Notes under the pieces: model-generated | What the model was told of the DNA's origin: nothing | The model's input: only the letters and a program-made list of their open reading frames with translations | Databases searched by the model: none | Made by a program: the position numbers and the translations under genes | Assembly: GCF_021869535.1 (NCBI RefSeq) | Contig: NW_026262659.1 | Coordinates: 2,542,001 to 2,606,000, forward strand | Direction: 5' to 3' | Source: Mytilus californianus | Taxonomy: Eukaryota; Mollusca; Bivalvia; Mytilida; Mytilidae | DNA: 64,000 bases | Shown here: one piece after another, positions 22,520-34,300 of the stretch | How the letters are laid out: the number at the start of each line of letters is the position of its first letter | How positions within the stretch are numbered: the stretch's first letter is position 1

Positions 22520-24429
22520 CGTAACAGCATCCTGTTACAATCATTTCTTGTTGCATATTGTTATTCTAAACTTTTTCTCAAAATTGATCACCCTGAAGAT
22601 CATGAAAACGTTTCATTGAAATCAAATATGTCAATAAAGGTTTTGATTTTGTAAATATTGCGGGTATTTTTAATGATCATTCCGTCAAAGAACAAATTCC
22701 TGGCTATTTTGATAGTACTGAGCTCCCTCTAATTTGTTATGTTTACAAAAAATCTACCCAGACATATGTGTTTAATTATAGCGAAGTGTGTAAAGATGTT
22801 AATATCAGTGACAATACACCTACGTCATGAAATTGCCGTAATTCCAAATACATTTATAGCCCCAGTTCCCATGTTATAACAGAAGACCATAATATCGTCC
22901 ATGACCAAGAGTTGAAATCATTCCTCCGTAAAGGACCTAAATATCGTCCCTCGTCAATTATTAATTGTAATGAGTGTCGTAACATCATCAACGACTCACT
23001 CCGTACTTACTGTACGAAATGGATATAACGAGAAAAAGCTGACAAAATTTTTTTTCTAATCCTTAGATTCTTTTTTTAATTCAGTAATGAACATAGTGGA
23101 TATTCGTATTAAACATTTTAAAGAACATTTTAATCCTAACAACCATACTAACCCTATTTCTCGTACCAAACTTTCCAACTGACTCCATTTTCGGAAAATG
23201 ACACCTGTAACAAACATAAACTTTTAGCTACCTCTTTACAAGCAGAACCGAATAACATGAAAGTTCCAACTATGTACTGGCTTCCGAAGCTGCACAAAAC
23301 ACCTTACAAATATAGATTTATTTCGTCTGCAAAACATTATTCCACTACTAAACTGTCTATTCTACTTACTAGTACACTTGGTACAATAAAAAACCTGGTT
23401 ATTAGATGTTCAAATATCAAATGTTGAAAATAGTGGAATTAATTTCTTTTGGAGTGTTAAATATTCGTTGGAAGTACTTGATAAATTACATGCTCATATT
23501 GGTGATTTCGAATCTGTTCAAAGTTTTGATTTTTCTACCCTATATACCACTTTGCCTCATAATCTCAATAGGAAAAAATTCACACACCTAAGTAAATAGG
23601 CATTTAAAAAGTCAGAATGCGAATATTTATGATCAAACTCTTTTAGGTCATATTTTAGTAACAACAAACATAAGAACTATGTCAATTGGACCTGCTTTGA
23701 TACGATAACTGCACTTGAATTTTTACTAGACATTTTTGTTCACTATGGCGATTTCGTCAAGTTATCGGAATTCCAATGGGGACTTACTGTGCACCACATA
23801 ACACTTTTAGATATTTGGATGATATATGGGCTCTCAATAATGACGACTTCAGTATGTACACTAAAGAGATTTATCCTGCTGAACTGACTTTAAATAAAGA
23901 TAATACTAACAATGAACACTGCCCTACATCATTAACGGGAAGCTTAATACCAAAATTTACGATAATAGAAATGATTTTTCATTTCCTATTGCTTATTATC
24001 CATTTTTAGATGGTGACGTTCCCTTGTCACCATCTTATGGTGTTTATATATCTCAACTTGTTATATGTAACAACATATTTGATTTTAAAGAAAAAAATCT
24101 CTGCATTACTGAAAAATTATTACACCAGGGTTTTCGATATCACAAACTTGTCAAAACATTTACTAAATTTTATCATCGGTACAAGGACATCATTCGTAAA
24201 TATAAATCAACGTGCAGACATCTTATACGTTGAGGTATTTCACATCCAATCTTTTATGGTATTTCTATACAAAGCACACAAATGTCGTCATTCACCTCAA
24301 AAGCTAACCAAACCTTTAAACAGACTCATTCAGAAGGGATATAGTTACGATACTGTTGTCAGGTCGTTAAATATTGCATTTTTTAGAATTAATATTGATT
24401 CACTCATAGGGTCTTTGCATCGGAAATAA
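22520..24429 (+). pseudogene. Penelope-like reverse transcriptase, decayed copy
   Basis: The pieces lie in order but in different frames. They are a pre-RT region (ILLQSFLVAYCYSKLFLKID near 22535; FLRKGPKYRPSSIINCNEC near 22921), RT motif 1-2 (MYWLPKLHKTPYKYRF near 23272), RT motif 3 (SFDFSTLYTTLPHNL near 23525), and RT motifs 4-5 in broken form near 23770-23830. The C-terminal region is at 24010-24240 (PSYGVYISQLVICNN, then GISHPIFYG). WLPKLHK-type and ISQL...HP.FYG motifs are typical of Penelope-like elements. The catalytic YxDD is not intact in one frame. The element makes an enzyme for its own retrotransposition; this copy cannot. Confidence 0.75.
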
Positions 24430-24787
24430 ACACATTTATTCTAAAACAAGTTGTTGGCATGATACGGGTTATGTTCTTCTCGTATATTTTATGTCGGTAT
24501 GATACTTAACTCCTAACGGGAGGAATTGTGCTTGATTTTCATATGATGAAGACACAATCTTTCAATCAGTTTAATTGAGGTCTGGATCTGGCATGTCAGT
24601 AACTGTTAGTAGTCCTTTGTTAATTGATGTATCATTGTCATTTTGCTTAGTTTTTTCTGTTACCTATTCTAATATCGGACTCGGACTTCTTTTAAACTGA
24701 GTTTTCCTGTTCGTATTGCTATGTGTTTGTTTCATCTACATTGGCTAGAGGTATAGGGGAGGGTTGAGATCTCACAAGACACGTTTT
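24430..24787 (+). repeat. Penelope-like 3' tail, left half
   Basis: This directly follows the RT remnant. It contains GGCATGATACGGGTTATGTT, CTAACGGGAGGAATTGTGC, ATCGGACTCGGACTTC and GAGGTATAGGGGAGGGTTGA. It breaks off after GAGATCTCACAAGACAC, where the solo tail at 3890 continues without interruption. Confidence 0.7.
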
Positions 24788-25690
24788 TGGGGAAATTAAA
24801 AAAGTTCAAATGTGACGTCACTTTTTTTGCCTTTATCTCTTTGGCTAACTCGGCTGTGAATTTTTATGTGCTGGTTTATGTTGTTTTATATATCCGTTTT
24901 TATTCTGTAGTTAGTCACCACTTCGGTGTTATCATGTATATATATTATATTACATAGTTCTCCTCTTATATTTGATGTGTTTCCATCAGTTTTAGTTTGT
25001 AACCCGGATTTGTTTTTTTTTCCAATCGATTAATGAATTTCGAACAGCGGTATACTACTGTTGCCTTTATATAGTCATTTTTATAAATGTACTGTTTGCA
25101 AAATTATGAATTATTCTGAATACTAAGGATTTTCTAATCCCAGACATATAACCTTAGCCGTATTTGGCACAATTTTATGGAACTTTCGGTCCTCAATGCT
25201 CTTCAACTTTGTACTTGTTTTGGCTTTCGTACTTATTTGATCTGAGCGTTACTGGTTAGTCTTGTCCGGACGAAACGCGCGTCTTGCGTATTAAATTTTA
25301 AACCTGTTACCTTTTGTTAGCTATTATTCGTATGTTTCTTTGTCCTATATGTTCTCCCATTTATTTGTATTGTAGTCCTGTCATGTAATGTTGTCATTTT
25401 AATGTTATATTTAACATTGTCATAAAAGCGGGAAGTTTGGCTAGCCACAAAACCAGGTGCAACCCACCATTTTTTTCTTAAAATGTCCTGTACCAAGTCA
25501 GAAAAATGGCCATTGTTATATTATAGTTCGTTTCTGTGTGTGTTACATTTTAATGTTGTGTTTCTGTTGTGTCGTAATTCTCCTCTTATATTTGATGTGT
25601 TTCCCTGAGTTTAAGTTTGTAACCCGGATTTGTTTTTTTCTCAATCGATTTATGAATTTCGAACAGCGGTATACTACTGTTGCCTTTATT
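24788..25690. mobile_element. Probable 0.9 kb insertion splitting the Penelope-like tail
   Basis: This segment separates the left and right halves of a tail that is continuous at 3890-4365. It carries a direct repeat of about 112 bases (24959-25072 and 25579-25691; both with AACCCGGATTTGTTTTTTT and GAACAGCGGTATACTACTGT). It also has a segment with GACGAAACGCGCGTCTTGCG near 25270, which is the core of another dispersed mussel repeat. The nature of the inserted element is unknown. Confidence 0.5.
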
Positions 25691-25960
25691 TAACTCCGCC
25701 GCATTTATGCGCCTGTCCCGAGTCAGGAGCCTCTGTCCTTTGTTAGTTTTGTAGTATTTTTTTTAAATTTTGGTCCATTTATATGTTTCGGAGTTAAGTG
25801 TGACGTCCATTTTCGCTGAACTAGTACACATTTTGTTTAGCGGCCAGCTGAAGCCCGCCTCTGGTTGTGGGATTTTCTCGCTATGTTTAAGACCCTTTGG
25901 TGGCAATGGGCTTTTGTTTGTCCTTTGGTCGGTTGTCTCTTTGACACATTCTCATTTTAT
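25691..25960 (+). repeat. Penelope-like 3' tail, right half
   Basis: TAACTCCGCCGCATTTATGC through GGCCAGCTGAAGCCCGCCTC to TTGTCTCTTTGACACATTCT matches the right half of the solo tail at 3890-4365. Confidence 0.7.
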
Positions 25961-26824
25961 TATCCACTTTGTCACTGCTTTTGGTTCAGATAAATTCCGA
26001 AAAAAACATATGGACTATAAGGCCTAAGATGGGCCTAAAAATGTTTACAGATAAACATACCTTTGTAACGATCAAAACAAATAATAAACCCGAGAACTGT
26101 ATAGCAAAATGTTTCTGTAATTCGTTAAAAACTTGTAGAACTTTTACATCACATCAGTATGATTTAAAATTGTTTCTTGTAATGAAATTTCAAAAACACG
26201 CTTTCAGAAACATTTAATCTTCAAAGACAAAATACAGGTTAAGCAGGTAACAAGCATATCATTACCAAATCTGATTTAACAGATACCAGGTTTATAAATG
26301 TGTACGCCATACGTGCGTTTCTTCTACAAAAGACTCAACAGTGACACTCGAATCAAAAACGTTAACAGGCCAAAATCAAGTAAGTAGAGCACTAAAAATA
26401 GTACTTACATTACATGTAGAACATACCAAACTTAAATTGGTAAAGGAGAACCAATCGGAAAACGACTAGATGCCAATACACACGAGAGTACCAAAAGCAA
26501 TAATAATGGAATATAGAAAACAAGACGTTTAACAGAAGAGGGAAATAAGCAAACGCACTACCTCTTGAATAATGATATAAATATTAAAAACGACAATAAA
26601 GCAATAAAAAGTGATATAATTTTATCTGAAATTGTTTGTGTATCCTAGTTCCATAAGTTGCATTAAGTGTGAAATGACTGTTGCCGATAGTTAGATTAAT
26701 TCAGCTAGGTCATAATTGGTAAACGATTGTTAAGTGGATTCTCTGTTGATTAAATACAAAAATATTAAGAACCTAAGGTGCTAACTACCTCAGGAAAATT
26801 TACATAGATAGATTGGCTCCTGTT
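25961..26824. other. No supported gene
   Basis: A diverged copy of the ACGAAACGCGCGTC-type dispersed core appears around 26290-26370 in minus orientation (GTACGCCATACGTGCGTTTC). Nothing else is recognisable. Confidence 0.4.
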
Positions 26825-27135
26825 AAACGTTTAAACTCGCTGCATTTGTTTACACCTGTCCTAAGTCAGAAACCTGTTGTTCAGTGTATGTTGTTTATTG
26901 ATGTAGTTCATAAGTGTTTCTTGTTTCTCATGTTTTATATAGATTAGACCGTTGGTTTTCCTGTTTGAATTGTTTTACACTAGTCATTTTGGGGCCTTTA
27001 ATAACTTGCGGTTCGGTGTGAGCCAAGGCTCCGTGATGAAGGTCGTACTTTGACTATAATTGTTTACTTTTTACACATTGTAACTTGGATGGAGAGTTGT
27101 CTCATTGGCACTCATACCATATCTTTTTATTTCTA
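26825..27135 (-). repeat. Dispersed repeat family B
   Basis: Contains TATAGATTAGACCGTTGGTT, CTTGCGGTTCGGTGTGAGCC and GGAGAGTTGTCTCATTGGCA, which match the 18490 copy closely. Confidence 0.7.
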
Positions 27136-27842
27136 TTGGCTATTCGTTCTGGTCATAGTGCTCCTCAATTTTTCAAGTATGTATAAACCCTTGGCTTTCA
27201 CTTTGTAGATCTGAACGTTTGAGATGAAGGTCTATCCAGAAAAGCGCTTTAGACGCACCGAATTAAAAAAAGTGACAGCATTTTCAATAACTGATAGAAT
27301 TGACCAATTCAAAATATCGTTCGAGAAAGTCAGGGTATGAATCAAAATCTATTTAACTGTTTGCAGTTTCCGTTATTTTCTTTATTGATATTTTATTTGA
27401 ATAGATAAAAAGTGGGAAATACAATTTTTATACTGAATGCAACGCATCAAATTCGAACCTTATTTTATTACCACTTCCTCCTTTTTCAGTCTCGAAATTA
27501 AAATTAGTCGCATAGGCATCAGAAAGCAAAGCACACACATCCAAATGTAATCAAACTGTACATGACAGAAATACAAAAGGAATTGCACAACTGCATCAAT
27601 TTCGATAATTTACGTTAGAGGGTTAGTTATGGTTGAACTTTGCCATTAAAAGTGAAATTGTCAATTGCCTTAAAAACAAATATAGAATTTATGAACGTTA
27701 GGATCTCAAAAGAAAAGTTCGTAAAATTGCCAGTAGTATCTTATTTGTATTTTATAAGAAATCGTCAATAGTTTAACAACGTTTGGTCCGACTACTAGAA
27801 CAAAAAAGATCTGGTTTTATCAATAGTTAATAAATAGAAAAT

Positions 27843-27893
27843 ATGGTCTGCCAAGTGTTGTGCGTCTTCTTGCACATATTATATTGTAGTAAA
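27843..27893 (+). CDS. Candidate signal-peptide exon of the ankyrin receptor gene (tentative)
   Basis: An ATG opens a short hydrophobic frame (MVCQVLCVFLHILYCSK) that could be a signal peptide. Using the weak donor at 27894 (AAA/GTACAT) it would end in phase 0, which matches the exon at 28205. The better-looking donor five bases earlier (GTA/GTAAAG, at 27889) gives phase 1 and does not match. No promoter is recognisable upstream. This is only the best candidate within 1 kb. The real first exon could be much farther upstream. Confidence 0.25.
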
Positions 27894-28204
27894 GTACATC
27901 ATTTGTACAAGAGAGGCGGAAATTAATGGACAGAATAAATAATCTATGATAATCATATTGTGGTTAAACGAAAAATATTCGAATGGGATCAAATTTAGAC
28001 TTTGATCTACCAAAATTCACACTAACTCATAAACTTGATAGAGAAAAAAAAACATTCTTTTAAATTTTTCACAATATCATAGGTATCATTAATGCTGCAA
28101 TCAACCTACTTCCCGATACTTCGCTTTTAATATAATTCGCATAAAATTATCTTGTTTATACAAAGTCATTAAGTTGATAATTTATTTACTCTTTTATATT
28201 GTAG

Positions 28205-28388
28205 ATTTGTCTATACGTATCTACGACTCATTCCTATCGTATACAATGTCCAGATATATCACAGAGATCATTAAGGGCATCAGGATATTGCACGAGCAGT
28301 TTTAAATCGAACTACACTTGTCTTTATGATACAAATAATTTTTCGTTTTTAGAACAGTGTATCGAGGATCCAGATTATGTTAAACCTG
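28205..28388 (+). CDS. Receptor exon A: N-terminal half of Cys-rich ectodomain
   Basis: The acceptor is CTCTTTTATATTGTAG (AG at 28203-28204) and the donor CTG/GTAAGA at 28389. The exon enters in phase 0, because the codon just upstream in this frame is a TAG, and leaves in phase 1. It has five Cys, with the pattern CP...YC...Y.CLYD...F.EQC and ends DPDYVKP. NYT and NFS are glycosylation sequons. An internal AG at 28351-28352 (TTTTTAG) is a possible alternative acceptor that keeps the same frame, giving a 36-base exon. Confidence 0.7.
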
Positions 28389-31300
28389 GTAAGACTTCCT
28401 TGAATTTAAGAATTTTGCAGATCCCTTTTATACTTTTATAGGGGCATTAGCTGTCAAAATCATGTTCACCGATTTGAGTCAAATTCTCAAATTCGACTTA
28501 TAACATACTAAAACGAATATCCAAATTATAAAAAAGTCTGAAATAAACAATTGGTTCGATAACATGTATCAGCATTTCGTGTTTATTTTATTTTACAAGC
28601 CATCTAATTAAGCTTTGAGGTGACCCCAGAAACTGCCGACGGTCATATATACCCGATATAAAATTAATAAAGATATAATTAGATAGCGAACTTGTGCAAT
28701 TGGATTTTTCTTAGTCTGTTTGAATTCACATTATTGGTCAAAAAAATATGTTAATCATCATTTTCACCTGTATAAGAATGAGTTTTAGTGGATCAACCAC
28801 ATGGTTTACCCTTGTTTCACTTTCAATGTTGACATTCTTTTCCTTTCGATAGCTCGATACGGCTTATTCATGCGTAACCCATCGCTAGCTAACGGATTAA
28901 ATTGAAGGTCACATGAATACGGTTTCCATGAGGTCGAATTTTTCACTTGCAAGTGAATAATTCATCAACGATGTTTCGTATCTTATTTTGACAAAATTGA
29001 ACCAAACTGGCTGCTAAAAGCGAATAATTAATTCAATATTTTACCTCATTATTGAACAAAAAAAAAAAAATATTTTATTATTGTTTATATCTCGTAGCTA
29101 ATGCCCTTTTAATACGGAAATAATATAGGGTCCCTACATACAGGTATTGAAAAACTCATAATCGCTTACTGGAATTTTAAAATCATTTATCCTGATTGAT
29201 GATTTAAGAAAAAAAATAAACATTCTGTTGTATAATCCATATAATATTATAAAGGGATATATGTCGCTGGTTATGACAGTTTTTATAAATGTAAATTGCA
29301 ATTTTACATACAGTAACCCCTTTCACCGAAGACATCAATGGCGAGATATAAACTAATTATAATCTGAAAGACAAATACTAGCTTCACGTCTGATAGAATT
29401 TTCGTTTTTAAATAAAATGTTCCTTTTACTCAACTGAATAAATAATCAAAATGTGCAAAGTATTGTAAAATTGTAGTTTGTGCTATCTTATATGCATTTA
29501 CAATTCAAATGCTAGTTAGTTATGGTGCATTATGATGTTACAGCCTCAAATTACAAACATGAAGCTGTTTTACTGTACTTTATGAAAGATTGAAAGACAT
29601 CTAAAATGACAATTATGTGAAAAGACAAAAAAGTTGTTGCAAAGTTGGCGTATAATCTGACTCAATAGATGACATGAATGATGAATGAAAAGAGATATGA
29701 GAAAAACGATATTGAGGCCAACGACAAATAACTTCGAAGAGGCAAGATGCAAATTTCAACAAAACACAAATGTCGATGCACTATCTAAATACTTTAATTA
29801 TCCCATGTCTACGAAAGTTGCCAAGAAATAAACAGAAACATAAAACATCAACATTAAAAAAGAGGCGAAAGATACGAAATGGACATTTAAACTCATAAGT
29901 CAAAAACAAACTGACAACGCCATGGCAAAAACGAAAAACGACCAAAATACAAACACCAGTATAATAAGGACAAACACAACACAGAAAACTAAATACTGAG
30001 CAACACGAACCCAACAAAACAGGACCCCAAATAATGATATGAACAAAAAAATCAAATTAAAAAAAAACAGTGCTACGAAGCGGAGTTAAACAAGTTTCGT
30101 AGCGCGAAACCTCTCCCTAACCCGGAAACAGCAACATTTAAACAACAGCAGAACAGAAGAACACACTGTAATATCTGTTGGAAAGATCTTCACTCAAAAA
30201 GTACAAATATAAGAGTACTATCAGCTCCTGCAACTAGTTCAAAATGTTTTCTAATCATATTTCCACATGAAATTCATAATATCAGCAAACATTGAGTAGA
30301 TGTCGAACATACCCGAAATAAACAAGCAAATTAATTCTCAATTATTTTTTAGGTGAAAAATATGTAATAACTGGAAGTCTCCGAAATTTTGATTGTTCGA
30401 AAAAACGATATCAGCCTTTCTCGTTATGGTCTAATGTTAGTGGAGAGTGTTTATATCAAAAGTCGCTATGTAAAGAAGACGGTCAAGTGGTCTTTGATAA
30501 TGGTTCGTCGACTATAGATCGAAAATGTCGTTGCGATTTTACTAAAGGATATAAATTTGTCAAGCGACCAGAACATATTTGTTTTTGTATACCATCAGAA
30601 GAAGATTGTTCTTGTAACATCATTAAATGTGATGTTGATAGAATTTTATCATCAGGTATGTTATACAGATATTTGTTACTGATGAATTAGTTTTCATTTC
30701 ACAATAGAATTTACGTCACATTGTATGAGAAAATATCTCTCTTTTCCTGCAGAATATTGCTATTTTGTAATGTGGCTTGGAAAGTTGAACATGGAATAGT
30801 TATCACTCGTCATTTTCATTGTAGGCCTTAATATAAATGACAGAAAAAGTTTAAACTGTTTGATGTACTCTTAACTATTACTAGATTCTAGGTACTGACG
30901 TTGTTTATCATCTTAATTATGTGTTGTAGTGTTCTTTTATTTGTCTTTGTAAGTTATTAGTCTGTACTGTTTAGTCCAGTTTTGGTAATATCCTTTCGGC
31001 GTGGCTTGGTACTTATACATCCCGCCATTGTGTTATTGTGCTATTGTCAATTTTTGTATTCTTGTCTTTCATTTTTGCTTATGTGCTTTGTCTATATGCC
31101 ATGTTGTTTTTCTTTGTTGACATATTTGTTTGTTTTCATAGTGATTATGATAATATCACAATATTAACTGCTGAATCCCTATTTTTGAATTTTGTACCTA
31201 TCATTATATCGGTTTGTTTTGTTCACACAATATTGTCAATATAATGGAATTTTATGCGACTGCCATACAGGTGAAAGGTTTAAGTAGCTCTAAAACCAGG

Positions 31301-34300
31301 TTTAATCCACTAATTTCTACATACGGAAATGCCTGTACCAAGTCAGGAATATGACAGTTGTTTTCCATTCGTTTGATGAGCTCGAGCTTTTGATTTTTGA
31401 CAGTTGCTAAGGGAATTTCCGTTTTGAATTTTCATTGAAGTTCTGTATTTTTGTTATTTTACTTTTTTCTTCAGCAAGGCAATGAGGAATATCGATTTCA
31501 ATTATACATTCCTACTCCTATGTACAATTGCTGTCGTTCGTTGGTTGTTTAAAAGTCCCCATCACTCAGTTAACTGTTTACAGGCATCTGACTCGGGACA
31601 GGCACATAAAAAATATGACAGGATCAAACATGTTTGTGTGTTCTCAACCCTCCCCTAAACTGGGTAAGTATCTTATTTGTGGTGAGTTTTGATTTTAATG
31701 ATTTTGGATGAATAAATAAGATAACAGAGTCATCTTATTTCATGAAATCTTGTTACAATTAGTTTATTGAAAATACAAGCCTCTCAAGGCAGTCGAGGAA
31801 CGCCGTTGTAATTTTTCGTTGTTGGCATGGAAGATTGTTAGCAGACGATATCTTATTCTTCACATGTTTCTTTGCAGTCTTAGGTTAAGTGGAGGGTTGA
31901 GCGCTCACAAACATGTTTAACTCCGCCACATTCTTTATGTACCTGTTCCAAGTCAGGGGCCTGTAGTTCAGTGGTTGTCGTTGGGTCATGTCTGTCATAT
32001 TTGTTTTCGTAAATTGTTTTGTTATAAACTAGACCGTTAGTTTTCTCAATTGAATTGTCTCATTTTTTTCATGTCGGGGCCTTTTGTAGCCGACTATACG
32101 GTTTCGATTTTTCTCATTGTTGAAGGCCTTACGATTGCCTATAATTGCATTAGTAGCAAGATTTCAGTTTGAAACGGTCATTTTTGGTCTGATCAAGTCT
32201 TAATCGACTGAATTTACCACAAAAGAAAAACGTTAAGACTTTTTCAGACGTTCAGACGTTGTTCGTATCTATAGTAGTCAGTCAGTTCAGTCATGTCAAG
32301 GCAAACACGATATATTGTTCTAGCGTTCGAAGTCCAATAAAACCAAATTATCTCAGAATAGAACCATTTAATTGTAAGGATACTCATTATTCAAATATAG
32401 AAAAAGAGGCCTGGGGCATTCAACATTGCAACCCAAATTCAATGAAGAGCCAAGATCTTCATCGACAACAAAAAAAAATATGTAAAGCTTTTCATTTTAT
32501 GGATCACTTTAAAAAAAATGTGAGATACCGTTGGAAATAAATTTTTTGTGTTCTGATATGTTTAAATTTTACTACAGTTCACTCCCTGCACCTTTCGATG
32601 CCTATTATGAAGGGAAACATTCATAATGTATATACAAGGCAATTCTGAATGAATGAAACTACAAAGCGAAAACATTTTCTACTTTCATCAGCTATGAGAC
32701 GGCTAGCGTTTTAGAAAAGCTTTCTGTATTATTAAGACATGAAAACATATTTGACGATTAAGCAATAACACACCATTAAAGACAACGACCCATCCTAGAT
32801 CCTAGATTCATAATATAGTTTCACACAGTTGTATGACAATCATGATTAGGTCCAAGATTCACTTGTAATTGTCGCGATGGTCAGATACAGCTTTAGATTT
32901 CTAATATGTCGATATAAAAAAGAAGATGTGGTATGATTGCCAATGAGACAACTCTTCACAATAGTCCAAATGACACAGAAAATTAACTTCTATAGGTCAC
33001 CGTACGGCCTTCAACAATGAGCAAATCCCATACCGCATAGTCAGCTATTAAATGTCAAATGTAAAACAATTCAAACGAGAAAAATGACGGCCTAATTTAT
33101 GTACAAAAAAATGAACGAAAAACCAAATATGTAACACAGCAACAAACGACAACCACTGAATTACAGGCTCCTGACTTGGGACAGGCACATACATACAGAA
33201 TGTGGCGGGGTTAAATATGTTAGCGGTGGCCCAACCCTCCCCCTAACCTGGGACAGTGGTGTAACAGTACAACATAAGAACGAACTATAAAAGTCAGTTG
33301 AAAAAAGGCTTAACTCATCAGATGGATACAAATAAAATTATTTCTAACAAACACACAGAGTGGACGTGGCGGGGTACTTGTACATCCCAACAACAAAAGT
33401 ACACTAAGTACAGATATGAGAGTACTCGCAGTTACTGACAGCTAGTTCAAAGCCAATAACAACTAATAATAAAAAATCATGCATCTAAGACTAAGTATAT
33501 ACAAAATTAATAAAATGACTACTGAAAGAGTATAAAGCAATGTTCACCTTTCAAGACAATTTTGTTTATAATATGATATTTTGTTGTAAGTCTATAGTCA
33601 TGAAGTCATGAAGTGTGTTAATTGTATATTGTAAGTCAGCACCTATTTTTCTCCTTATTTAAAAAATAATCTCCAATATTATATGTAACTTAACTTAACT
33701 TTACTTTCAATTTCAATTAAGACAACTGTAATACATGCTTATGTCAAGTTAAGAAAAAACTTTATTTCCTAACACCCTCCCTTCTTTGTTTTTGTTACAT
33801 TCTTACCCTGGGTAACCAACCATACAATATTATAATTGTATGTTCAGTGAATATTCTTTCGTATAGGACTCATTCTGTTAACAGTTTTGATTAACGCATC
33901 TTTTACAGAAACTTGTGCCATTTATTTGACTTTGCCAACAAAAAAATAAAATTCACAAATCCGTTATTTTTGGATGTTTCGGGGGGGAGGGGGGGGGGGG
34001 GGGGGGGGGATAAATCCTACTTTGTAAAAAATCACTCTGATTCAAACAAAAAATTCACTGAAACTGACATTATCAAGATGCTTGATTTCTTGATTGACAA
34101 CACATTTGTTACGTTTGGAGGACGTGTTTTTCAACAAACTATCGGCATTCCTATGGGAAACAACTGTGCCCCTCTTCTTGCTGATTTGTTCCTTTATTCT
34201 TATGAGGCTGACTTCATACAGGAACTTATTAGGAAGACAGAAAAGAAGTTAGCAATATCCTTTAACTTTACTTTCCGCTATACAGATGATGTTCTCTCAC

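Noticed and set aside
27843-27888. Signal exon ending at the stronger donor GTAAAG
   Set aside because: It leaves in phase 1. The only phase-1 entry into exon A is the AG at 28252-28253, which would remove the conserved CP of the ectodomain, so I prefer the weaker donor or an unseen exon.
28353-28388. Separate 36-base microexon
   Set aside because: The frame is open without interruption from 28205 through this segment with matching Cys pattern. It is better treated as the end of exon A, with an optional internal acceptor.
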